Assembly: GCA_002783405.1 (NCBI GenBank)
Contig: PFGG01000071.1
Location: 46,012-110,011 of the forward strand
Length of the DNA stretch: 64,000 bases
Origin: a bacterium (Candidatus Blackallbacteria) CG13_big_fil_rev_8_21_14_2_50_49_14
GTDB lineage: Bacteria; Cyanobacteriota; Sericytochromatia; UBA7694
Reading direction: 5' to 3'
In this document: positions 16,379-24,386 of the stretch, piece by piece
How the letters are laid out: the number at the start of each line of letters is the position of its first letter
How positions within the stretch are numbered: position 1 is the first letter of the stretch
Position numbers and translations under genes: made by a program
Notes under the pieces: model-generated
Databases searched by the model: none
What the model was told of the DNA's origin: nothing
What the model saw: only the letters and a program-made list of their open reading frames with translations

Positions 16379-17272
16379 ATGAAATTCGTGCTTGTGGCCG
16401 GAGCCACAGGTTATCTCGGCAAACACGTAGTACATGAACTGAAACGCCAGGGCCACCGTGTGCGCGCACTGGTACGCAACCGTGAAAAGCTCTGGAAACG
16501 CGGCCCCTTTTTAGAGCCCGCCGTAGGCCCCGAAGTCGATGAAATCGTGGTGGCCGATCTCACCCGGCCCGAAACCCTGAGAGGCATTTGCCGGGACATT
16601 GAATACGTGATTTCGTGTGTCGGTCTGACCCGTGACGCAGGTAAACAAACCTTTGCAGATGTCGATTACCAGGGCAACCACCATCTTTTGCTGGAAGCAC
16701 AACAAAGCCCTGAATTGAAAAAATTTATCTATGTCTCGCTTTTGACCCAAGCCCTCGATCCCAATCTTGAAGTCATTCAGGCCAAAGAGCGTTTTGTACG
16801 TGAGTTACAGGAATCGCCCACCACCTCTTGCATTATTCGCCCCACTGGCTATTTTTCAGACATGACCGAATATCTCAAAATGGCAAAACGGGGCAGAGCC
16901 TATGTTTTGGGCCACGGTGAAAGCACCATCAACCCGATTCATGGGGCCGATCTGGCCCAGGTCTGCGTCAAAGCCATGATTGCCAAAGAAAAAGAATGGG
17001 CAGTCGGGGGGCCCCAAACCCTGACCCAAAAGCAAATTGCACAACTGGCCTTTGAAGTGCTGGGCAAACCCGCCAAGATCAGCCACCTGCCCCCAGGTCT
17101 CGTCGGCTTGGTCACGGGTTTCACACGGCTTTATAGCCGCCAAAAAGCAGATACCTTGGCTTTTATTGCCGAAGCAGCACAAAAAGGAGGGGTGGCCCCC
17201 GCCCAAGGCCAGGAACTGCTGCAGGACTATTTCAAAGAATTTATAGCCTCTCCCTTTTTTCGCGAAAGCTAG
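16379..17272 (+). CDS. NAD(P)-binding atypical SDR (NmrA-like) protein
   Basis: This 297-residue protein has an N-terminal Rossmann fold with the glycine motif GATGYLGKHV (about 8-17) and ALVRN, which favours NADP. It lacks the usual Tyr-x-x-x-Lys pair of classical short-chain dehydrogenases and resembles the atypical NmrA/SDR5 group that includes cyanobacterial chaperone-like and NADH-sensing proteins. The ATG at 16379 is chosen for the family N-terminus MKFVLVAGATG and an upstream AGGAAA; the frame is open to 16307. It stands alone between a divergent operon and tRNA genes. Whether it is an enzyme or a redox sensor cannot be told. Confidence 0.85.
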   Translation: MKFVLVAGATGYLGKHVVHELKRQGHRVRALVRNREKLWKRGPFLEPAVGPEVDEIVVADLTRPETLRGICRDIEYVISCVGLTRDAGKQTFADVDYQGNHHLLLEAQQSPELKKFIYVSLLTQALDPNLEVIQAKERFVRELQESPTTSCIIRPTGYFSDMTEYLKMAKRGRAYVLGHGESTINPIHGADLAQVCVKAMIAKEKEWAVGGPQTLTQKQIAQLAFEVLGKPAKISHLPPGLVGLVTGFTRLYSRQKADTLAFIAEAAQKGGVAPAQGQELLQDYFKEFIASPFFRES

Positions 17273-17386
17273 ATCCCAAAATTTCTTTCAGCTCAAATCC
17301 TGTGTCTGCGAGAGGTTAAGCCCAGAGCCTTGTCGTGATTAAGAAAAGATTTTAAGAAAAAAAAACTATCCTTAAGAGATATCCTG

Positions 17387-17414
17387 TTGCGGTCAGAAAA
17401 GCTTATGCTATAAT
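17387..17414 (+). promoter_or_regulatory. Promoter of tRNA-Phe/tRNA-Leu
   Basis: TTGCGG (17387-17392), a 16-base spacer and TATAAT (17409-17414) preceded by TGC form a near-consensus promoter 13 bases before tRNA-Phe. Confidence 0.75.
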
Positions 17415-17427
17415 TCTTCTTCGAAGG

Positions 17428-17500
17428 GCCCAGATAGCTCAGTCGGTAGAGCAGTGGACTGAAAATCCGCGTGTCGACGGTTCGATTCCGCCTCTGGGCA
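17428..17500 (+). tRNA. tRNA-Phe: tRNA-Phe (GAA)
   Basis: The 73-base cloverleaf has acceptor arms GCCCAGA and TCTGGGC with discriminator A, the D loop AGCTCAGTCGGTAGAGC, anticodon GAA in CTGAAAA and the T arm GGTTCGATTCC. CCA is not encoded, so it must be added by tRNA nucleotidyltransferase. Confidence 0.97.
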
Positions 17501-17513
17501 CTCTTCATGGATC

Positions 17514-17561
17514 TCAGAAGACCCGCCAATGCACCCCTCTTTTACAGCCAGGGTCTTCTGA
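17514..17561 (+). repeat. Inverted repeat in the spacer between two tRNA genes
   Basis: Perfect 11-bp arms TCAGAAGACCC (17514-17524) and GGGTCTTCTGA (17551-17561) enclose 26 bases in the 69-base spacer between tRNA-Phe and tRNA-Leu. No T run follows, so it is more likely a processing hairpin than a terminator. Confidence 0.55.
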
Positions 17562-17569
17562 ACCTCCCC

Positions 17570-17652
17570 GGGGACGTGGTGAAATGGCAGACACACTATC
17601 TTGAGGGGGTAGCGCGCGAAAGCGCATGAGGGTTCAACTCCCTCCGTCCCCA
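17570..17652 (+). tRNA. tRNA-Leu: tRNA-Leu (GAG)
   Basis: The 83-base gene has acceptor arms GGGGACG and CGTCCCC, discriminator A, a class II long variable arm and anticodon GAG in CTTGAGG. CCA is not encoded. It probably shares the promoter of tRNA-Phe. Confidence 0.96.
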
Positions 17653-17679
17653 CCTTCTTCCTGCCGGAAACTTTAACGA

Positions 17680-18720
17680 ATGACGCGTGTACTTATTACC
17701 GGAGCAGCCGGTTTTATTGGTTCCAATTTCGTGGATTATGCGTTGCGCACGCATCCCGATTGGCAGCTGACCAACCTCGATCTTCTCACTTATGCAGGCT
17801 TTCCTGCCAATATCGAACCCTTTCAAAACTCAGAACGCTATCGCTTTGTGCAGGGCAATGTCTGCGATCCCCAACAGGTCAATCCCCTGGTCGCCGAACA
17901 CGATCTGCTGATTCACTTTGCCGCTGAAAGCAATGTCGATCTTTCGATAGTCGCCAGTGGCGAATTTATCCGCACCAATATTGAAGGCACACGGGTTCTG
18001 CTCGAAGCCTGCCGCCAAACCCCACCGCAACGCATTCTGGTGGTCAGCACCGACGAAGTCTATGGCAATGCCTGGCAGGATCGCCCCTCGCTCGAAACCG
18101 ATCCGCTCATGCCCTGCAGCCCCTATGCCGCCAGCAAAGCCGGTCAGGATTTACTGGCTTTTGGCTATTACGAAACCTATGGTCTGCCGATTGTGCGCAC
18201 GCGCTGTTCCAATAATTATGGCCCCCGCCAGGACCCCACCAAGCTGATTCCCCGTTTTATCCTACAGGCCCTGCACGATCAGCCCCTGCCTGTTTATGGG
18301 CATGGTCAGAATACCCGAGATTGGATCCATGTTCAGGATCATTGCCGCGCAATTGATGCCGTTTTACATTCCGCACCCGAATACAATGGCGAGGTTTTTA
18401 ATATTGGCGCAGACTGTGAAAAAAACGTACTTGAAATCAGCCGCACGGTTCTGAACTGCCTCGGCATTTCACGTGATTTGCTGCAATTCGTGCCCGACCG
18501 CCTGGGCCATGTACGCCGCCACGCTGTGAACAGTGAAAAAATTCAGAGCCATTTGGGCTGGCAGCCACAGATAGATTTTGCCACAGGCATTGCCCAGACT
18601 GTCAAATGGTATCTTGAAAACCCGCAGTGGTGGCGGGCTGTGGTTCAACAACAGGCCCAACAGGTGCCAGGTTACAGCGAAACCTACGGTTTTGATCGCT
18701 GGCTGAGCGAAAACCCCTGA
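17680..18720 (+). CDS. rfbB: dTDP-glucose 4,6-dehydratase
   Basis: The enzyme converts dTDP-glucose to dTDP-4-keto-6-deoxyglucose, the entry to dTDP-rhamnose and other deoxysugars of surface polysaccharides. This 346-residue protein has the NAD motif TGAAGFIGSNFV, HFAAESNVD, the catalytic STDEVYG and YAASKAG (Tyr-x-x-x-Lys) and the family block RCSNNYGPRQDPTKLIP followed by VYGHGQNTRDWIHV. The usual His after AAES is Asn here, a mild departure. It lies 28 bases after tRNA-Leu; the rest of the rhamnose pathway is not in the window, so this is an isolated copy. A related UDP- or dTDP-hexose dehydratase is the alternative. Confidence 0.88.
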   Translation: MTRVLITGAAGFIGSNFVDYALRTHPDWQLTNLDLLTYAGFPANIEPFQNSERYRFVQGNVCDPQQVNPLVAEHDLLIHFAAESNVDLSIVASGEFIRTNIEGTRVLLEACRQTPPQRILVVSTDEVYGNAWQDRPSLETDPLMPCSPYAASKAGQDLLAFGYYETYGLPIVRTRCSNNYGPRQDPTKLIPRFILQALHDQPLPVYGHGQNTRDWIHVQDHCRAIDAVLHSAPEYNGEVFNIGADCEKNVLEISRTVLNCLGISRDLLQFVPDRLGHVRRHAVNSEKIQSHLGWQPQIDFATGIAQTVKWYLENPQWWRAVVQQQAQQVPGYSETYGFDRWLSENP

Positions 18721-18744
18721 ATTTTTTGGCTTCCCCCAGCAACC

Positions 18745-18762
18745 GGGCTCAGAGCCCCTTTT
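18745..18762 (+). terminator. Short terminator after rfbB
   Basis: GGGCT-CAG-AGCCC followed by CTTTT lies 25 bases past the rfbB stop. The stem is only 5 bp. Confidence 0.4.
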
Positions 18763-19246
18763 AAAAGCCGATTTGGTGGGCATGACACAAGGCAATCGCC
18801 AGGGCATCGGCGGCATCATCGGGCTTGGGAATTTTTTCAAGGCCCAGCCATTGCGCAACCGCTTCCTGAACTTCACGCTTACTGGCGCGGCCATAACCGG
18901 TCAACCCCATTTTGACCTGCAGGGGTGTATACTCGGTTACTTCCAGACCTGCTTGGGCCATGCTCAGTAAAATCACCCCCCGCGCCTGGGCCACAGGCAT
19001 AACCGTGGTCAGATTGCGAAAGAAAAAAAGCTGTTCAATCGCCACCACATGGGGCTGAAAGCCCTTTACCAATTCCTGTAAATCTTCATAAATGGTGGGC
19101 AGGCAAACACTGGCAGGCGATTTGGGCGGGGTTTCGAGGGTGCCAAAGCCCACCACATCAAAGCGGCCGGGCAGGCAGTCGAGCAGGCCATAGCCCACCC
19201 GGTGACTGCCCGGATCGATGCCCAAAATACGTGTGGGTTGAGACAT
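18761..19246 (-). CDS. ruvC: Holliday junction resolvase RuvC
   Basis: The dimeric endonuclease cuts Holliday junctions moved by RuvAB during recombinational repair. The 161-residue product has normal length. The acidic active site is visible: Asp in ILGIDPGSHRVGYG, Glu in VVAIEQLFF, and the C-terminal PDDAADALAIALCH; KMGLTGYGRASK is the conserved DNA-contact block. The ATG at 19246 gives the family N-terminus MSQPTRILGIDPG; the frame is open to 19327 but that part is not RuvC-like. The ribosome site before 19246 is weak. ruvA and ruvB are not adjacent. Confidence 0.95.
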   Translation of the reverse strand: MSQPTRILGIDPGSHRVGYGLLDCLPGRFDVVGFGTLETPPKSPASVCLPTIYEDLQELVKGFQPHVVAIEQLFFFRNLTTVMPVAQARGVILLSMAQAGLEVTEYTPLQVKMGLTGYGRASKREVQEAVAQWLGLEKIPKPDDAADALAIALCHAHQIGF

Positions 19247-19477
19247 AATTTCTGCTTTCAGGGAAAACCGCTCAGCCTGAATCAGGCTGGAGATAAGGCT
19301 CTCATCATTGCATACAGAATAATACAAAATGTTTCATTTGTCCAGGAGATGCAGGAGAGAAGGCATCAGTGAAAAGCACAAGCTTCAGCGCGCGCTCTTT
19401 TAAGGCTCAGACTGCCTTTATGCAAACAACGAGGCCCTTAATAGTTTTGAATGAAAAGAAACAATACACAAGTTCAC

Positions 19478-20659
19478 TTATTTTCCAGCAAATATTTCCA
19501 AGGAATGAATCATTGCTCCAGGTTTAGGAATCAATTTAATAATTCTATTTTGGAACATCTCAGCAACATAAATCTCTCCTTGAGAATTTACCGCAATTCC
19601 AGCAGGCCCCTGGAGGGTAGTTGGCTTCTCAGGGTTATAAATATAGCCCGATTCTGGGCCAAAATAAAAATCGACTAAATCTTCTGCTTTTCCATTTTTA
19701 TCTATTCTTAAAACACGACCGTAACGATGTATATTAGTAATGTAGATATTGCCTTGATTATCTGAGGTTATTCCACGTGGAGAGCTTAATTTAATGAATA
19801 AATCAAGCTTAATCTCTTTATATTCTCCATTGGAAAATAATTCTAAAAATCTTTCTCCTCCAATGGCATACAATTTATCCTTTAATACAGTAGTAATTGC
19901 CTCTAATAACCCTATTTGATAATATAAAAAGGTTTGAATGCCTTGGCCGAAAATCAATTTCCTGATTCGGTAATTTTGTGTATCAGTAATCAACAATGCA
20001 CCATCCTGACTCCAGGCCAGATTTGTTGGGCTATTTAGCAAGGCTTCAGAGATCAAACCATCTTTGAAGCCAGCTAAACCTTTGCCAACGACAGTAGACA
20101 CTATTCCATCTTTAGAAATCTTACGAATGGCGTGGTTACCTGTATCAGCGATATAAAGAACCTCATTTTTATCAAAAATCATACCTGTTGGATTATTAAA
20201 TTGAGCTTGAGCTACAGGGCCGTCTTTAAGGCCAGGAAAACCATTTCCACTGAGCGTTATGACTTGCCCATTGGGTAAAATTTTACGAATCGCGTGATGA
20301 CCGCTATCAGCGACATATAAAATATCGTTGTAATCAACAACCAATTGCGTTGGAGCTGAGAACTGAGCATTTGTCCTGAATCCATTGACCAAACTTGGGG
20401 GAAGTGTTGGGGTATTTGATGGCAATGATGTTGGTGTTACTGGAGTTGGACTGGTAAGAAAAACTGAACTTTGGCTCGGCAACGAAGTTAAGGGTTTGTC
20501 ACTGGGTGTTGAAGTGGGAGTTGCCTGAGAGGGTTGAACAGAGATGGGAGATACTGTACTGCTTGGCTTTATATCAGCAGGAGGCAATCCTTGCTTCTGC
20601 TCACAAGCACATAAAAGCAATATGGCTAACCAAATAATGGTGAAACTATTAGCTCGCAA
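19478..20659 (-). CDS. NHL-repeat lipoprotein
   Basis: This about 393-residue exported protein has a signal peptide ending in a lipobox-like LCAC, a Ser/Thr/Pro-rich linker of about 80 residues, then about five NHL repeats forming a beta-propeller, e.g. NDILYVADSGHHAIRKI, EVLYIADTGNHAIRKI and GEIYVAEMFQNRIIKL. Such propellers bind proteins, sugars or other ligands at the cell surface; no catalytic residues are evident. No ATG start fits: TTG 20659 has AAGGGA about 8 bases upstream and directly precedes the signal peptide, while TTG 20683 has no ribosome site. The gene is visibly richer in A+T than its neighbours, and the next 478 bases hold no gene, which hints at recent acquisition. Confidence 0.75.
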   Translation of the reverse strand: MRANSFTIIWLAILLLCACEQKQGLPPADIKPSSTVSPISVQPSQATPTSTPSDKPLTSLPSQSSVFLTSPTPVTPTSLPSNTPTLPPSLVNGFRTNAQFSAPTQLVVDYNDILYVADSGHHAIRKILPNGQVITLSGNGFPGLKDGPVAQAQFNNPTGMIFDKNEVLYIADTGNHAIRKISKDGIVSTVVGKGLAGFKDGLISEALLNSPTNLAWSQDGALLITDTQNYRIRKLIFGQGIQTFLYYQIGLLEAITTVLKDKLYAIGGERFLELFSNGEYKEIKLDLFIKLSSPRGITSDNQGNIYITNIHRYGRVLRIDKNGKAEDLVDFYFGPESGYIYNPEKPTTLQGPAGIAVNSQGEIYVAEMFQNRIIKLIPKPGAMIHSLEIFAGK

Positions 20660-21137
20660 TTTCTTTTCCCTTGTTTCTACCAAAGCTTTAGCTTGACAAG
20701 TCAGAGAGCGGCATCAATAAAGCCTAAAAGTCATGTCTATAGCGATACTGTCCTCAGCTGTAAGACTCCTTGGTCACTAACAACTGAGGCTTGGGGTATA
20801 AGCTAAAACAAAGCATCCTTTCTTCGGATGCCTCCAAAAATGCTTAATATTCAGTCTACACAGATTTTTGAAGCAATACAAAATTTTATTAAATCAATAC
20901 TTTGGACAAATTCATGGGGCTAAGTGTAAACCTCTCTTCTCAGGTGTCCACTTTTTTAGGTAAAGGTCAGCTTAAACACACCCGCTCCAGCAGGGTTATT
21001 TCTGAATTTAATCGAAACTATCGTTTTATGTTAGGATTCTCACAAGTAGCATCCTAAATTTTTTCATAAAACCAAGTAAAAAAATCCCACAATCACGTTT
21101 TTAAAAAACGGATTGGCCTATCCAGAAAGAAAAGAAA
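20660..21137. other. Gene-poor AT-rich stretch with an IS3-like end motif
   Basis: No credible ORF is present in these 478 bases. A hairpin at 20813-20831 (GCATCC/GGATGC) has a T-rich tail on the minus strand, and another at 21031-21064 (TTAGGAT/ATCCTAA then TTTTTT) reads as a plus-strand terminator. On the minus strand around 20943-20978 the sequence TGACCTTTACCTAAAAAAG followed by TGGACACC resembles the end of IS3-family elements. No transposase is left. This may be an insertion scar or host an unrecognised small RNA. Confidence 0.4.
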
Positions 21138-21695
21138 ATGCATTTAGAAACAGAACGCTGTATCTTAAAACCGCCCAGCCCAGATGACGCAGAAGCCCTG
21201 ACTCAATTTTATCTTGAGAATAAAGCCCATTTTGCCCCCTGGGATCCCATCCCACCGACCGGGTTCTATACAATTCAACACTGGAAGGCCAAAACAGCAG
21301 AACATCAACAAGAGTATCTGTCTGGAAAATCCTTTCGGTTGCGCATATTTTTAAAACAAACCCAGGAATTGATAGGGCTGATCAACTATACCAACTTCGA
21401 ACGTGGGGCATTTCAAAATTGCAGACTGGGTTATAAAATAGCCAGCCGCCATGAAGGTCAGGGGCTCATGTATGAAACGGTTTTGGCATCTTTGACATAC
21501 GTTTTTCAAGAACTGAATATACACAGAGTAGAGGCCAATTATATACCTGAAAACAGAAGAAGTGCTCAACTCCTGAAAAGACTGGGATTTCAAGAGCTGG
21601 GAATTTCTAAAACCCATCTCAGAATCAAAGGGGAATGGCGGGATCATCAAATGAGCTATAAACTCTCCGAGCAGTGGCAAGAAACAGAAGCCTGA
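21138..21695 (+). CDS. GNAT acetyltransferase, RimJ/RimL-like
   Basis: This 185-residue acetyl-CoA-dependent N-acetyltransferase belongs to the Acetyltransf_3 group that modifies ribosomal protein N-termini or related substrates. It opens with LETERCILKPPSPDDA, has the RimJ-like PPTGFYTIQHW, the acetyl-CoA loop region ASRHEGQGLMYE (the usual Q/RxxGxG/A read as RHEGQGLM) and the C-terminal block RVEANYIPENRRSAQLLKRLGF. The ribosome site is weak (GAAAG). It sits at the edge of the AT-rich patch with no partner gene. The target is unknown. Confidence 0.88.
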   Translation: MHLETERCILKPPSPDDAEALTQFYLENKAHFAPWDPIPPTGFYTIQHWKAKTAEHQQEYLSGKSFRLRIFLKQTQELIGLINYTNFERGAFQNCRLGYKIASRHEGQGLMYETVLASLTYVFQELNIHRVEANYIPENRRSAQLLKRLGFQELGISKTHLRIKGEWRDHQMSYKLSEQWQETEA

Positions 21696-21791
21696 ATTTT
21701 AACTGTTGCTCTGAAATAGCAACCCTCCTCCACCCTTTCAGGGGGTATGCGATAATACCCAAACCTCTCAAAATAGAAAGTGAAACTCGCT

Positions 21792-22256
21792 ATGGGACGC
21801 ATAACTGAAAAACTCGCCAGCCTGGGTCTGGAGCTGCCCCCTGCCCCCAAACCCGTCGCCGCCTATATCCCTGCCGTGCTCTACGGCAATCTGCTGTTTA
21901 TCTCCGGGCAATTGCCGCTCAAAGACGGCAAACTGCTGCATACCGGCAAAGTCGGACAGGAGGTCAGCATTGAAGAGGCCTATGCCGCGGCCCGCCAGTG
22001 TACCCTCAACGCCCTGAGCGTGGCCCAGGATGTTTTGGGCGATCTCGACCGGATCACGCAGATCGTCAAGGTCGGGGGCTTTGTACAAAGTGCCGATGGC
22101 TTCAGCGATCAACCCAAGGTGATCAATGGCGCTTCTGAACTGCTGGGTGAAATCTTTGGCGAACAGGGCCGCCATGCCCGCGCTGCGGTGGGTGTCAACG
22201 AGCTGCCTCTGAATGCAGCTGTTGAAGTTGAATTTGTGATTGGGGTCGCTGATTAA
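21792..22256 (+). CDS. RidA/YjgF-family protein
   Basis: This about 154-residue member of the YjgF/YER057c/UK114 family forms trimers that hydrolyse reactive enamine/imine intermediates. The family arginine is in GRHARAAVGVNELPLNAAVEVEF near the C-terminus, and NLLFISGQLPLKDG and TLNALSVAQDVLGDLDRI match the N-terminal half. It resembles the longer subgroup rather than E. coli RidA itself, so the substrate may differ. ATG 21792 is used; GTG 21780 in frame is possible and neither has a strong ribosome site. A TGCGATAAT extended -10 lies about 40 bases upstream. murI follows 53 bases later, and the two may be co-transcribed. Confidence 0.85.
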   Translation: MGRITEKLASLGLELPPAPKPVAAYIPAVLYGNLLFISGQLPLKDGKLLHTGKVGQEVSIEEAYAAARQCTLNALSVAQDVLGDLDRITQIVKVGGFVQSADGFSDQPKVINGASELLGEIFGEQGRHARAAVGVNELPLNAAVEVEFVIGVAD

Positions 22257-22309
22257 CCCCCTTTGAAGCGATGCATAATATTCACATTAGTGTTTCGCAG
22301 GAGAGATGT

Positions 22310-23161
22310 ATGCACCACCCCCAGGCCCCAATCGGTATTTATGATTCAGGTCTGGGGGGGCTTTCTGTTTTACGCCAGCTCTGGCAAAAACTGCCCCAGG
22401 AATCCGTGATTTATGTCGCCGATACGGCCCGCGTGCCCTATGGTGGGCGCTCACCTGAAGAGATTCAACGCTTCAGCCACGAAATTATTGATTTCATGAT
22501 CGAAAATGGCGTCAAAATGATCGCTGTGGCCTGCAATACATCTTCGGTAATCGTCTTGCCTGCCCTCAAACGCTACCAGGGGGTACCTGTTCTGGGCCTG
22601 GCCCAGGCAGGCGCTCAATTGCCCCCAACCATCCGCCGAGTCGGGCTTTTGGCGACCGAGGCCACGATTCGCAGCCAGCAATACCGCCGCATGCTCCAGC
22701 TCAACCATCCCTTCGTAGAATTGCACGAATTGGCCTGCCCAGATTTTGTGCCCCTGGTCGAAAGTGGCCGCTGGGAAGGGGCCGAAGCCCATCAGCTCGT
22801 GGCAGAACGTCTCAAGCCCCTTCAAGAAAAGGGCCTCGATGGCGTGATTCTGGGCTGCTCACATTTCCCCTATCTGGCACGCGCGATTCGGGCCAGCTTG
22901 GGTGAAAAAGTCGCTCTGCTGGATCCAGCCGAGCGTTTGGTAGATAAAATTGCCAAAGAATTAAGCCAAAACCGGCTTTTAAATACAGACCCACAGCCCA
23001 GCACCCATGTCTATACCACCGCGCATCCTGCCAGTTTTCAGCCCCTGGCCGAACGCTATCTTGAAAAAGAATTGCGGCATTTGCGCCAAAGCGATTTGCA
23101 TGGGCGGCTCAGCCAGACCCCACAGCAGAGCCCTGCCCTGCTGCTGCCGGTTTCGCTCTAA
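22310..23161 (+). CDS. murI: Glutamate racemase
   Basis: The enzyme makes D-glutamate for peptidoglycan by cofactor-independent racemisation. The 283-residue protein carries IGIYDSGLGGLSVL, PYGGRS, the first catalytic cysteine in AVACNTSS and the second in LGCSHFPYL. ATG 22310 has AGGAGA 8 bases upstream and starts the family sequence; the frame is open to 22271. The stop overlaps the stop of the convergent caleosin-like gene by 4 bases. The C-terminal 30 residues beyond the racemase fold are low in similarity to the family as I know it. Confidence 0.96.
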   Translation: MHHPQAPIGIYDSGLGGLSVLRQLWQKLPQESVIYVADTARVPYGGRSPEEIQRFSHEIIDFMIENGVKMIAVACNTSSVIVLPALKRYQGVPVLGLAQAGAQLPPTIRRVGLLATEATIRSQQYRRMLQLNHPFVELHELACPDFVPLVESGRWEGAEAHQLVAERLKPLQEKGLDGVILGCSHFPYLARAIRASLGEKVALLDPAERLVDKIAKELSQNRLLNTDPQPSTHVYTTAHPASFQPLAERYLEKELRHLRQSDLHGRLSQTPQQSPALLLPVSL

Positions 23162-23832
23162 AAAGGAGCTTTCTCTCCAGCCAGGTCATAAAAGAGACGG
23201 CCATCATAGAAGGACTGCATGCGTTCTTTAGAGATCACGTGGGTCTCTTTGCCATTTACCTTCTGGGGCTCTGCAGCGATTTTCACAAGCAGGTCAAACT
23301 CCCCTTTGGAGGCAATCCCGCCAGCTGTACTTTCCTTGTTGCGGGCTCTGAAATTCTGGAATTCTTCGCGAGAGAGCGCGCCATCCTGGTTTAAATCATA
23401 TTTGGCAAAGAGTTCGTCAAATTTAGCGGCGTTAAACTCACCTTTTTGATCATACACATCGCTGTCGCTGTCATGCTTGGCAGCTGCAATTTTATCGGTA
23501 TTGACCTTCAACGAAAGGGCAGTTTCACCGGTGCGAAAACCCAAGCCCCCATTAATAAAGGCAGCTCCCAAAGCCGAAGTCACCCGGCCCACGCCCAGGG
23601 CACGCAAACCAGAATAGGTTTCTGAAAGGGTAATCGTACGATCATGGTTGCGGTCAAAAAAGTCAACATGGCGTTGCAAGGGCGTACGGCTTGTATTTGA
23701 AACGTTTACAGAATCCTGTGCCAGAGCAGGGGGGGCCTCAGCTTTGACAGCAGGGCTCACAACAGCGGGGGCTGGAGCAGCGGGCACTTGTACTTGGGGT
23801 GTCAGAACCGGGGTCTTTTGAATCGCTGTCAT
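23158..23832 (-). CDS. Caleosin-like EF-hand protein
   Basis: This 224-residue protein resembles eukaryotic caleosins, Ca2+-binding haem peroxygenases of lipid droplets. After a Pro/Ala-rich N-terminus (about 1-45) come LQRHVDFFDRNHD with a first EF-hand (60-71), TYSGLRALGVGR, a short weakly hydrophobic segment (84-100), KHDSDSDVYDQKGEF (119-133), a second EF-hand KYDLNQDGALSREEF (residues 146-157) and a C-terminal FYDGRLFYDLA. His55 and His120 align with the two histidines reported as haem ligands in Arabidopsis caleosin-1. The plant proline knot is missing. No signal peptide is seen. AGGA sits 8 bases before the ATG. The assignment comes from remembered family sequence, not from a search. 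It is convergent with murI (4-base overlap) and monocistronic. Confidence 0.78.
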   Translation of the reverse strand: MTAIQKTPVLTPQVQVPAAPAPAVVSPAVKAEAPPALAQDSVNVSNTSRTPLQRHVDFFDRNHDRTITLSETYSGLRALGVGRVTSALGAAFINGGLGFRTGETALSLKVNTDKIAAAKHDSDSDVYDQKGEFNAAKFDELFAKYDLNQDGALSREEFQNFRARNKESTAGGIASKGEFDLLVKIAAEPQKVNGKETHVISKERMQSFYDGRLFYDLAGEKAPF

Positions 23833-23867
23833 AAGAGTTTTCCTGTTTCATTGCTTTGATGTTTTAA

Positions 23868-23873
23868 ATTATA
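23868..23873 (-). promoter_or_regulatory. -10 box before the caleosin-like gene
   Basis: TATAAT on the minus strand lies 35 bases before the start codon in an AT-rich stretch. No clear -35 is seen. Confidence 0.4.
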
Positions 23874-23938
23874 GAAAAACAAAAATTAAACTTGCTTTAA
23901 CACTCCATTTGGGGGGGCAGGACAGAAGTTTCTTCCTA

Positions 23939-23947
23939 TGCTAGAAT
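23939..23947 (+). promoter_or_regulatory. Extended -10 before the DUF6176-like gene
   Basis: TGCTAGAAT lies 36 bases before the ATG at 23984, matching the extended -10 pattern of other promoters in the window. Confidence 0.5.
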
Positions 23948-23983
23948 GCCCGTGAATTCAGCTGATAAAGGAGATACTTTGCA

Positions 23984-24328
23984 ATGGCTATTTTTTCTGC
24001 CATGTTTCCCATTCTGCCCGGAAAAACCGATCGTGTCCGTGAAATTGCACAGGGACTTTCAGGCGAACACGCCACAGCCTTCGACCAATCCCAAAAATCA
24101 CTGGGTGTTCCCGTGGAAAGCTGGCATATTCAGCAAACTCCCATGGGTGATTTTTTATTGGTCTATCTCGAAAGCGAAGATGCCCTGAAAATGTTTCAAA
24201 ACTTTGCCTCTGCCCAAGGCCCTTCTGATGTTTTTCTCAAAGCGGGCATTCTCGAATGCACCGGTGTGGATCTGAACCAAGCCATGCCCGGCTTGCCCAG
24301 CCAACCCGTTCTGGATTATCGGGCCTAA
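23984..24328 (+). CDS. Small ferredoxin-fold protein, DUF6176-like
   Basis: This 114-residue cytosolic protein has the pattern of small dimeric alpha-beta barrel domains: a first strand ending in PILPGKTDRVREI, a helix, then VESWHIQQTPMGDFLLVYLESEDALKMF. That order (PGK, a Trp/Glu strand, a LLVYLE strand, then a helix) matches DUF6176-type proteins related to antibiotic-biosynthesis monooxygenase folds. No catalytic residue can be named. AAAGGAGA precedes the ATG. It is bounded by its own promoter and a bidirectional terminator, so it is monocistronic. Function unknown. Confidence 0.7.
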   Translation: MAIFSAMFPILPGKTDRVREIAQGLSGEHATAFDQSQKSLGVPVESWHIQQTPMGDFLLVYLESEDALKMFQNFASAQGPSDVFLKAGILECTGVDLNQAMPGLPSQPVLDYRA

Positions 24329-24336
24329 GATTCAAA

Positions 24337-24372
24337 AAACCCGAATAAAGGTACATACCTTTATTCGGGTTT
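24337..24372. terminator. Bidirectional terminator
   Basis: Perfect 17-base arms (24337-24353 and 24356-24372) surround a 2-base centre between convergent genes, with an A run on one side and TTT on the other, so it can serve both. Confidence 0.85.
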
Positions 24373-24386
24373 AATTGTGACAATTT

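Noticed and set aside
19368..19526. A 52-codon plus-strand ORF starting GTG after the ruvC promoter region
   Set aside because: It overlaps the 3' end of the lipoprotein gene, has no recognisable feature and no conserved-looking sequence.
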